Source: Hyphomicrobiaceae bacterium
GTDB taxonomy: Bacteria; Pseudomonadota; Alphaproteobacteria; Rhizobiales; Hyphomicrobiaceae
Reading direction: 5' to 3'
DNA: 5,065 nt
Assembly (NCBI GenBank): GCA_025359005.1
Contig: JANYHP010000483.1
Location: 1 to 5,065 of the forward strand
This document shows positions 1 through 5,065 of this stretch, one piece after another; position 1 is the stretch's first letter, and the number at the start of each line of letters is the position of its first letter. The notes under the pieces were generated by a model. The model was not told the DNA's origin and ran no database searches. It saw nothing but the letters and a program-made list of their open reading frames with translations. The position numbers and the translations under genes were made by a program.

Positions 1-168
1 GAGCCGGAGTACGGCGCGCGGCCACTCGCGCGCGTCATGCAGGACGAAGTGAAACGCCCGCTGAGCGAGGAGCTCCTCTTCGGGCAGCTCGAGAACGGAG
101 GCCACGTGATCATCGACGCGAAGGACGACAAGATTGTGTTCAGGTTCGCCCTGGAGGCTTCGTCGTGA
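1..168 (+). CDS. clpA: ATP-dependent Clp protease unfoldase ClpA, C-terminal end (partial)
   Basis: The first reading frame is open from the window edge and gives 55 residues before TGA at 166-168. It matches the end of the second AAA+ module (D2-small domain) of ClpA: a YGARPLARVMQDEVKRPL stretch, then SEELLFGQLENGG. The ELLFG..xxGG pattern fits ClpA better than ClpB (ILSGEL) or ClpC (ELLLGKF), from memory of those families. ClpA is the hexameric cytoplasmic ATPase that unfolds substrates and feeds them to ClpP. Only the tail is present, so the Walker motifs and the ClpP-docking loop cannot be checked. The stop codon overlaps the purE start (GTGA), suggesting co-transcription and translational coupling. 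An unrelated purine gene directly downstream of clpA is unusual. Codons favour GCG and GAG, as in the first part of purE. Confidence 0.85.
   Translation, partial: EPEYGARPLARVMQDEVKRPLSEELLFGQLENGGHVIIDAKDDKIVFRFALEASS
153..157 (+). promoter_or_regulatory. Ribosome binding site of purE
   Basis: GGAGG lies inside the last codons of clpA, 7 bases before the GTG at 165. It decides in favour of this GTG as the purE start and supports coupled translation with clpA. Confidence 0.7.
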
Positions 169-650
169 AGCCGCTCGTCGCGATCCTGATGGGCAGCAAG
201 AGCGATCTCGAGACGCTCGCGCCCGCGCGCGAGATCCTCCGCGAGTTCGGCATCGAGCACGAGGTCAAGGTGCTCTCCGCGCATCGCACGCCGGACGCGC
301 TCTTCGCGTACGTCGCGGCGGCGGAGAGCCGCGGGACCGAGGCGTTCATCGCAGCGGCGGGAGGCGCGGCGCACCTGCCCGGAGTCATCGCGTCGAAGAC
401 CACGCTGCCCGTGCTCGGCGTGCCGGTGCAATCGAAGGCGTTGAGCGGCCAGGACAGCCTGCTCTCCATCGTCCAGATGCCCGCCGGCATCCCCGTCGGC
501 ACCCTCGCCATCGGCGAACCCGGCGCCGCCAACGCCGGCATCCTGGCAGCCCAGATCCTCGCCCTCATGGACACACAACTCGCCGCCCGCCTCGACACCA
601 TGCGCCAGGAACAATCCTCCTCGGTCCCCGACGCCCCGCCTGCGACGTGA
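165..650 (+). CDS. purE: N5-carboxyaminoimidazole ribonucleotide mutase PurE (class I)
   Basis: PurE rearranges N5-CAIR (made by PurK) to CAIR in cytoplasmic de novo purine synthesis. The product is 161 residues, close to the usual 160-170 of class I PurE. Visible motifs in order are MGSKSD (9-14), SAHRTP (38-43) with the catalytic His40 (E. coli His45), AAGGAAHLPG (64-73), VPVQS (86-90), LSGQDSLLSIVQMP (93-106) and IPVGTLAIG (109-117). The tail after about residue 150 is polar and variable, as in homologues. The start is GTG with a GGAGG 7 bases upstream, overlapping the clpA stop by 4 bases. The gene is oddly mosaic. Alanine codons are 16 GCG and 1 GCA up to residue 92, then 10 GCC, 1 GCA and 1 GCG from residue 107 on. 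The expected partner purK is about 1.7 kb away instead of adjacent. The protein assignment is secure. Whether the gene is a natural unit is less certain. Confidence 0.95.
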   Translation: MKPLVAILMGSKSDLETLAPAREILREFGIEHEVKVLSAHRTPDALFAYVAAAESRGTEAFIAAAGGAAHLPGVIASKTTLPVLGVPVQSKALSGQDSLLSIVQMPAGIPVGTLAIGEPGAANAGILAAQILALMDTQLAARLDTMRQEQSSSVPDAPPAT

Positions 651-713
651 CGAGCAGGCTGCGACCTGAGGGGCAGACTGCGACGACGATCCGAAGGGCG
701 CAAATGCGTTTCA

Positions 714-783
714 GCGTATTGCGCCATGCGACACGTTCGGTGTTTCCATTGGCAACACCGCGCTGATCTCCGGCGCAATACGC
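714..783. repeat. Nested inverted repeats (12-bp outer stem, 7-bp inner stem)
   Basis: GCGTATTGCGCC at 714-725 is the exact reverse complement of GGCGCAATACGC at 772-783. Inside this pair, CGGTGTT at 738-744 is the exact reverse complement of AACACCG at 754-760, with a 9-base loop. The whole 70 bases could fold into a long stem carrying an inner hairpin, on either strand. No T-tract follows. Possible readings are a small palindromic or MITE-like repeat, the remains of a mobile element end, or an RNA structure between convergent genes. The base pairing is seen directly; the role is not known. Confidence 0.75.
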
Positions 784-959
784 CGCAAAGGGAGGCTCTT
801 GCACCCCACATCCTCCGACATCAGATTCGAGTTCCCGCGCAACGCGATGGGCCAATACGCACCGCCGCCGAACAAGCGAACCAGAGCTGCACTTCGGCAG
901 CTGCTCGGCAGGATTGCTGACGGTCGGAGGTGGAGTGGGACGGTCGAGGTTGGCCCGTT

Positions 960-987
960 GCTGCCGTGCGGCAGCTCTCCTAGGAGA
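960..987. repeat. Two abutting perfect dyads
   Basis: GCTGCCG (960-966) and CGGCAGC (969-975) are exact reverse complements separated by two bases. The 12-base perfect palindrome TCTCCTAGGAGA (976-987) follows with no gap. They could be protein-binding sites or a compact hairpin downstream of the minus-strand PRODH-like gene. No T-run flanks them, so termination is not supported. Confidence 0.7.
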
Positions 988-1037
988 TGGAAGGTCAGGC
1001 CCAGGAAGCGGACCACCATTGTCTGACCCGATTTTGG

Positions 1038-2017
1038 TTAAGCTGGCGTGCCAACCGCATCGATCAATGCCTGATAGATACGAATAGGTTCTTCGGCCAC
1101 GCGATTGCAAACATAGAGAAACCACTCGCTGCCATAGACAACGTACTCGCGTGTCGGGTAGCCGCGCGACTTCATGATGTCGAGTTGGCTGTCCCAAAGG
1201 CCGAGCAACATCTCGAACTCGAAGGCCCCAGCGGCAGCGCCGTGCTCGCCGATGAAATTATGAAGATCATCCAGAAGCAAGATGTCATGGGTTGCGATGG
1301 AGCACACGTGCCCGCTGCCAATAAGCGTCTTGGCCAACTCGCGATACCGCGCCGCGAGTTCAGGGCTATTGCGCGGGAACGCCGTCGCCTCAGGTTCGAG
1401 ATACGCGCCCTTCACAAGCCTGACTTACCGGGAAGTTGAAGCATTGCTGGTAGATCGTGCGCTGTTCGATGCAGCCGTGCTTGAAGCGTAATGCCGACGG
1501 TTGCACCAAATTCTCCGCTCAGTTTCCGATAAAGGTTAAGCGTGAGATCAGTGCGGTCAGAACCCTCCATGGACACGATCATCTCGCGGCCGGACGCGTT
1601 GCAGGCCTTTGCGATACGTGAGGCGTTGGCATATCCCACTTCGGGGCTGATCGCTGAACCGACGTGCGAAAGATCGAGCGAGATAGTTGAATCGATCTTT
1701 CGTCGTTCGATTTCGCCGATCAGAGCGAGAAACGCTTCTGTTTCCGAATGCGCCAGTGCAACATCCCGGCAGCTTTCGCCCATGTAATCGACTGTAGCGC
1801 GGTGGCCCTTTTCGTTGATCGATGCCAACACATCAAGTGCCTCTAACGCGGTCTCGCCGCCGATGAACCTCTGAGAGACGCGACGCGCCACCGCTTCAAG
1901 AGCGGGATCGGCAGAAATGCGCGCTTTAACATTCTCGTTCAAAGCCAACGCGCGCAACGCGTCCGCGCCGCCAGCAACCAGTTTGGCCCATTCGACTGGG
2001 AACTCGATTTTGTTCAC
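1038..2017 (-). pseudogene. Proline dehydrogenase-like gene interrupted by a one-base frameshift
   Basis: The gene is read as two overlapping frames. 2017-1412 (201 codons) carries the N-terminal and central parts of the (beta/alpha)8 barrel: RRVSQRFIGGET, ATVDYMGE, VGITLQARLHRT. 1415-1038 (125 codons) carries KGAYLEP, IATHD, FEFEML and YVVYGSEW. The split falls inside the VRLVKGAY FAD-site motif. The first frame reads LPGK then SGL and stops, while the next frame reads VRLVKGAY. One extra G at about 1424 would join them into 326 residues, a normal length for monofunctional PRODH, and the 980-base span lacks exactly one base of a multiple of three. The GTGA overlap at 1412-1415 is therefore probably not a real start. 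Family members oxidise proline to pyrroline-5-carboxylate with FAD. Here several substrate residues differ: Asp115 for the usual Lys, Ser149 for Asp, Asn for the first Arg of RRxxE. So proline as substrate is doubtful even if the frame is intact in vivo. No P5C dehydrogenase is nearby. GC is clearly below that of purK. Confidence 0.8.
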
Positions 2018-2342
2018 TTTTATACCTTACTGGCAGTTCGAAACGGCTTTAAGTGCTGTCCGATTGTTGCCTACGCGAAGGACGCTTTACCCCGTGAGAC
2101 CTGCCGCGAACAGAGCAGGCCTACAAGAGGATTCCATTTCCGTTGTTGGCCCGGTCCCACAATGTTCTCTTCGTCCGCACTTCACAGCAGCGGAAGTCGG
2201 CGGTCAACGGATTGTAGAGAAACCGCACGGAAGCGATGGCTCAATCGCGCCCCCCCCGCCGCCGGCATCGCCCCACACGCCGTGCCCCACCCCTGCGCAA
2301 TCCCCATTGAGCCTCCGGCCAGAAATCGCCTAGACACGTCTC
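2018..2342. other. Gene-free stretch between the PRODH-like gene and purK (divergent)
   Basis: These 325 bases should contain the 5' regions of both the PRODH-like gene (-) and purK (+). I see no believable gene and no clear -35/-10 pair on either strand. Base composition changes across the stretch, from about 53% GC at 2041-2100 (counted by hand) to very C-rich near 2250-2340, including a run of eight C at 2250-2257. The change probably marks the right edge of the lower-GC islet. No Shine-Dalgarno-like sequence is visible before purK. Confidence 0.55.
2025..2028 (-). promoter_or_regulatory. Ribosome binding site of the PRODH-like gene
   Basis: On the minus strand AAGG lies 7 bases before the GTG at 2017-2015 and supports that start (protein beginning MNKIEF). 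An A/T-rich TATAAAA fills the spacer. It is too close to the start to be a -10 box. Confidence 0.55.
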
Positions 2343-3428
2343 ATGACCGCGACACACCTCTCCGCCGCCCTGCCCCCTGGCTCCACCATCGGCATCCTCG
2401 GCTCAGGCCAGCTCGGCCGCATGCTGGCCATGGCCGCCGCCCGCCTCGGGCTCAAATGCCACGTCTACGCCGACGCACCTGGCCCCGCCTTCGACGTCGC
2501 AGCCGCAACCACCGTCGCCCCCTATGACGACCATGCCGCCCTCGACCGCTTCGCCGCGTCCATCCGCGTCGCCACCTACGAGTTCGAGAACATCCCGCTC
2601 GCCACCGTCGAACACCTCGCCCGCCATGTCCCCGTCCGCCCCGGCGCCAAGGCCCTCGCCACCGCCCAGGATCGCCTCAACGAAAAAACGCTCGCCCGCG
2701 CGCTCGGCTCCCGCACCGCCGACTTCGCAGCCATCGACAGCCGCGCCGATCTCGACACGGCCATCGCCCGCCACGGCACACCCGCCATCCTCAAAACCCG
2801 CCGCTTCGGCTACGATGGCAAAGGCCAGGCGAAAATCCTTTCGCCCGCCGACGCCACCGCAGCCCTCGCCGACATGCGCGGCCAGCCAGCGATCCTCGAG
2901 AGCTTCATAACCTTCGAGCGCGAAATCTCCGTCATCGCCGTGCGCGATACGGCCGGCGCGTTCGCGGCCTACGACGTCACCGAGAACGTCCACCGCGACC
3001 ACATTTTGCATACGGCGACAGTGCCCGCCCGCATCGACGCATCGACCCAGCACGCGGCCATCGCCACCACCCGCGGCATTGCCGAAGCAGTCGACTACAT
3101 CGGCGTCGTCGCCGTCGAGTTCTTCGCGGCAGCCGATGCGCTTTACGTCAATGAAATGGCCCCGCGCGTGCACAATTCAGGACACTGGACCATCGACGCC
3201 TGCGTCACGAGCCAGTTCGAAAATCACATCCGCGCCGTCGCCGGCTGGCCATTGGGATCGACCGCGCGCCATTCCGACGCGGTGACGACAAATCTCATCG
3301 GCCACGATCACGACGCCTGGGCAGACCTCTCCGCCGAACCCGGCAGCGCCGTCCACCTCTACGGCAAGCGCGACGCCCGCCCCGGCCGCAAGATGGGCCA
3401 CGTCACGCGGCTTTCGCCGAAATCTTAA
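2343..3428 (+). CDS. purK: N5-carboxyaminoimidazole ribonucleotide synthetase PurK
   Basis: PurK joins AIR and bicarbonate using ATP to give N5-CAIR, the PurE substrate, in the cytoplasm. The 361 residues match the usual length of this ATP-grasp enzyme. Motifs in order are GILGSGQLGRM (17-27, N-terminal pre-ATP-grasp domain), TYEFENIP (78-85), AQDRLNEK (108-115), LKTRRFGYDGKGQ (150-162, ATP-grasp loop), FEREISVI (191-198), AVEF with Glu259 and NEMAPR with Glu271 (likely Mg-ATP ligands), VHNSGHWTIDA (276-286), and LYGK with RPGRKMGHVT near the C-terminus. The ATG at 2343 is the first start after an in-frame TAG at 2331-2333. It lacks a visible Shine-Dalgarno, so initiation may be weak or leader-poor. 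Codons are strongly C-ending (GCC, CTC, ATC), like the last third of purE. The gene ends 4 bases into the convergent J-domain gene. It is separated from purE by the PRODH-like islet, so it may need its own promoter. Confidence 0.96.
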   Translation: MTATHLSAALPPGSTIGILGSGQLGRMLAMAAARLGLKCHVYADAPGPAFDVAAATTVAPYDDHAALDRFAASIRVATYEFENIPLATVEHLARHVPVRPGAKALATAQDRLNEKTLARALGSRTADFAAIDSRADLDTAIARHGTPAILKTRRFGYDGKGQAKILSPADATAALADMRGQPAILESFITFEREISVIAVRDTAGAFAAYDVTENVHRDHILHTATVPARIDASTQHAAIATTRGIAEAVDYIGVVAVEFFAAADALYVNEMAPRVHNSGHWTIDACVTSQFENHIRAVAGWPLGSTARHSDAVTTNLIGHDHDAWADLSAEPGSAVHLYGKRDARPGRKMGHVTRLSPKS

Positions 3429-3955
3429 GCCCGCGCGCCGCTCGTATAGATCGCCTCTTGCCGCCGCGCGACGGTCGCCTTGCGCGATTGCTCGGCAACT
3501 TCCAACGCCGCATACGCCGCATTGATCCGCCGCAGCATGCCCGACAGATAGCTCCCCACATCCTCCGGCAACTCGACCCCTGCAAAGCGATCCGGGTGAT
3601 ACGTCTTGGCCCGCGCCAGATAGGCCGCGCGCACCTCGTCCCACGGCGCCCCGCGCGCCACAGCCAGGATCGTGTGCGGATCGAACCCGTCGAGATCACG
3701 CGCCTTCTGGGCCAGATTCTGTGGTTTGGCGCCGGCCAGCAGCTTGACCGCCTTCAGCGCCGACTTGGCGAGGAACCGCCGGTCGCCTTCATAGGGCTCG
3801 AATTCGAGAAACAGCGCCGGCCCGTTCAGCACATCGAACGCCGACCGCGCCGCCGGGATCATCAGCCGCCCCGCCGTTACCGACCCGTCGTCGAGCGCTA
3901 TTTCCACGGCCACGGCCCCCTGCTCGGTAATTTCCGGACGATTGCGCTCGAACAT
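3425..3955 (-). CDS. Small J-domain (DnaJ-like) protein with unassigned N-terminal domain
   Basis: The product is 176 residues from the ATG at 3955. AGGAG lies 6 bases upstream, favouring this start over an in-frame GTG at 3982. The C-terminal half is a J domain: DPHTILAVARGAPWDEVRAAY (92-112, helices I-II), YHPDRF with the diagnostic HPD at 120-122, and a helix III region with RRINAAYAALE (142-152). J domains stimulate the ATPase of Hsp70 (DnaK). There is no Gly/Phe region or zinc finger, so this is a type III J protein and not DnaJ itself. Residues 15-75 read like a small beta-rich domain (VEIALDDG, LFLEFEPYEGDRRFL) that I cannot name. From memory, similar small J proteins occur in alphaproteobacteria. 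No signal peptide or membrane segment is seen, so it is probably cytoplasmic. A dyad just upstream of the RBS may regulate it. The client is unknown. Confidence 0.88.
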   Translation of the reverse strand: MFERNRPEITEQGAVAVEIALDDGSVTAGRLMIPAARSAFDVLNGPALFLEFEPYEGDRRFLAKSALKAVKLLAGAKPQNLAQKARDLDGFDPHTILAVARGAPWDEVRAAYLARAKTYHPDRFAGVELPEDVGSYLSGMLRRINAAYAALEVAEQSRKATVARRQEAIYTSGARA

Positions 3956-3974
3956 GACTGGCTCCTGGAAAGAG

Positions 3975-3991
3975 TGTCCCACGCCGGGACA
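3975..3991 (-). promoter_or_regulatory. Dyad in the leader of the J-domain gene (possible operator or hairpin)
   Basis: TGTCCC (3975-3980) and GGGACA (3986-3991) form a perfect 6-bp dyad with a 5-base spacer. It ends 8 bases before the AGGAG (3962-3966) of the minus-strand J-domain gene. It could be a dimeric repressor site or a leader hairpin affecting translation. The symmetry is seen directly; regulation is inferred from position only. Confidence 0.35.
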
Positions 3992-4223
3992 ACGACTGGC
4001 ACTTGCCTTTCCATGAGCAAGGACCGTGCAACTCGGTGATGTTTTCTGCAGCCGCCCGCACCATCAACCAATTTGCCGCCCTCGCCTGAGCCTGCTGCGC
4101 TGGCCACGCCGTTCCTTCTGTGCTAGGGCCAGCGCCAATCCAGGCCGGCCATGTCTGACCCATCCCGCCCGCTCGATCCGCGAGCGCGTCGTTGGCTTTT
4201 TGTTCTTGGTCGCTATCACCTCT

Positions 4224-4227
4224 AAGG
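4224..4227 (+). promoter_or_regulatory. Ribosome binding site of typA
   Basis: AAGG lies 9 bases before the ATG at 4237. The alternative in-frame ATG at 4243 would give a 15-base spacing, so 4237 is preferred. Confidence 0.5.
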
Positions 4228-4236
4228 CCCGCCGCC

Positions 4237-5065
4237 ATGAAAATGCGCAACATCGCCATCATCGCGCACGTCGACCACGGCAAAACGACGCTCGTGGACG
4301 CGCTGCTCAAGCAATCCGGCGCTTTCCGGGAAAATCAGAAGGTCGAGAAGCAGGCCATGGACACCAACGACCTTGAGCGGGAGCGTGGCATCACCATTCT
4401 CGCCAAGTGCACGTCCATCCTCTGGCACGACACCCGCATCAACATCGTTGACACCCCGGGCCACGCCGACTTCGGCGGTGAAGTCGAGCGCATTCTCAAC
4501 ATGGTCGACGGCGTGGTACTGCTCTGCGACGCGTCCGAAGGGCCCCTGCCGCAGACCAAATTCGTGCTCTCCAAGGCCCTCAAGCTCGGTCTCCGCCCCA
4601 TCGTCGTCATCAACAAGATCGACCGCCCCGACGAGCGCCACGACGCCGTCCTGAACGAGATCTTCGATTTGTTCGACGGCCTCGACGCGACGCCCGAGCA
4701 GCTCGACTTCCCGACCCTCTATGGTTCCGGCCGCGACGGCTGGATGGCCACCGATCCGAGCGGCCCGAAGGGCGATCTGACGCCGCTGTTCGAACTGGTC
4801 TTGAAGCACGTGCCCCCGCCCGTTGCCGAGGAAGGCCCGTTTGTGATGCTGGCGACCACCTTGGAAGCCGATCCCTACCTCGGTCGCATTCTGACTGGCC
4901 GTATCATCTCCGGCTCCGTTAAGCCCAACCAGCAGATCAAAGCGATCCGCCGCGACGGCACGCTGATCGAGAACACCAAGATCACCAAGGTTTTGGCCTT
5001 CCGCGGCCTTGAGCGAACCGCTGTCGATGAAGCGCTGGCCGGCGACATCGTCGCCATCGCCGGCG
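4237..5065 (+). CDS. typA: Ribosome-associated translational GTPase TypA/BipA, N-terminal part (partial)
   Basis: The frame is open from ATG 4237 to the window edge, giving 276 codons of a protein normally about 600 residues long. TypA/BipA is an EF-G-like GTPase that binds 70S ribosomes and helps 50S assembly and stress or cold adaptation. GTPase motifs are complete: G1 AHVDHGKTT (10-18), G2 with RERGITI (48-54), G3 DTPGH (72-76), G4 NKID (126-129). LYGSGRDGWMATDP, near residue 165, covers the G5 region and is TypA-specific compared with EF-G or LepA. After the G domain, domain II begins: LATTLEADPYLGRILTGRI and GSVKPNQQIK, then TKVLAFRGLER. The sequence strongly resembles alphaproteobacterial TypA from memory. 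It is divergent from the J-domain gene with 281 bases between the starts. I found no convincing promoter. Nothing appears damaged in the visible part. Confidence 0.96.
   Translation, partial: MKMRNIAIIAHVDHGKTTLVDALLKQSGAFRENQKVEKQAMDTNDLERERGITILAKCTSILWHDTRINIVDTPGHADFGGEVERILNMVDGVVLLCDASEGPLPQTKFVLSKALKLGLRPIVVINKIDRPDERHDAVLNEIFDLFDGLDATPEQLDFPTLYGSGRDGWMATDPSGPKGDLTPLFELVLKHVPPPVAEEGPFVMLATTLEADPYLGRILTGRIISGSVKPNQQIKAIRRDGTLIENTKITKVLAFRGLERTAVDEALAGDIVAIAG

Larger units (their letters stand above)
651..1037. other. Gene-free stretch between convergent purE and the PRODH-like gene
   Basis: I see no convincing gene in these 387 bases. Open frames exist on both strands, the longest on the minus strand being 711-1019 (102 codons, ATG at 1019, 18 bases after the PRODH stop). 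Its product has no motif I recognise, and no good ribosome binding site precedes it. The stretch holds two groups of perfect dyads (714-783 and 960-987, listed separately). It also holds an imperfect tandem repeat of about 20 bases starting at 919 and 939, which share GACGGTCG. No dyad is followed by a T-run, so none is a classical intrinsic terminator. It may be remnant or repeat DNA; only a search could say. Confidence 0.6.

Noticed and set aside
711..1019. 102-codon minus-strand open frame, 18 bases after the PRODH-like stop
   Set aside because: No recognisable domain, no good RBS, it runs through both dyad groups, and competing open frames exist on both strands. Kept as gene-free.
1412..1415. 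Two separate overlapping genes with a GTGA coupling site in the PRODH-like region
   Set aside because: Both parts align to one protein family, the break splits a conserved motif, and one added base restores a normal-length protein.
652..2120. Direct repeat GAGCAGGC at 652-659 and 2113-2120 flanking the PRODH-like islet, possible target-site duplication
   Set aside because: An 8-base match between two regions of about 300 bases each is expected by chance in GC-rich DNA, and no mobile-element ends adjoin it.
2403..3173. Long minus-strand open frame (256 codons) opposite purK
   Set aside because: A glycine- and valine-rich shadow of a GCC-rich gene; it lies entirely antisense to the well-supported purK.
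4143..4150. GGCCGGCC palindrome upstream of typA
   Set aside because: A short GC palindrome expected by chance in this composition.
4170..4200. CGCTCG/CGAGCG hairpin (4170-4186) followed by TTTTT near 4197-4201, possible terminator
   Set aside because: The stem is only 6 bp, the T-run begins 10 bases after the stem, and no gene upstream on the plus strand needs termination here.
4192..4218. Possible typA promoter TTGGCT ... CTATCA
   Set aside because: The spacing is only 15 bases and both boxes are poor matches; the transcript would start almost at the RBS. Not supported enough to list.
4222..4809. Long minus-strand open frame (195 codons) opposite typA
   Set aside because: Antisense shadow of typA, whose GTPase motifs are all intact on the plus strand.
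1..5065. CRISPR array, tRNA, rRNA, transposase, phage or defence genes
   Set aside because: Looked for on both strands; no regularly spaced repeats, cloverleaf, or protein motifs of these kinds were found.

Overview
This is a GC-rich bacterial window. The right part (about 2.3-5.07 kb) looks alphaproteobacterial, probably Hyphomicrobiales-like. That rests on remembered resemblance of TypA, PurK and the small J-domain protein to alphaproteobacterial homologues; no search was run. The left end (about 1-470) has a different codon style and may come from another lineage.

Layout: the 3' end of clpA (1-168, +) overlaps purE (165-650, +) by 4 bases. A gene-free stretch with several perfect dyads follows (651-1037). 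Next is a proline-dehydrogenase-like gene on the minus strand (1038-2017), broken by an apparent one-base deletion in a core motif, then a second gene-free stretch (2018-2342). purK (2343-3428, +) meets a small J-domain protein gene (3425-3955, -) tail to tail, with the stop codons interlocked. A 281-base divergent intergenic region leads to the 5' part of typA/bipA (4237 to the end, +).

Function: PurE and PurK together convert AIR to CAIR in purine biosynthesis and are usually encoded side by side. Here about 1.7 kb lies between them, holding the reversed, lower-GC PRODH-like gene. That gene lacks a PRODH basic substrate-binding lysine and other substrate residues. ClpA (protease unfoldase), the J-domain protein (Hsp70 co-chaperone) and TypA (ribosome-associated GTPase) are housekeeping or stress proteins with no obvious pathway link to their neighbours.

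The main anomaly is inside purE. Alanine codons are 16 of 17 GCG up to about base 440, and 10 of 12 GCC from about base 483. The switch falls in the most conserved block of the gene, so clpA-purE5' and purE3'-purK may come from different genomes, joined by recombination or by an assembly error. I found no convincing new multi-gene system. The window is best read as housekeeping genes with a possible chimeric junction and a decayed or divergent PRODH-like islet.
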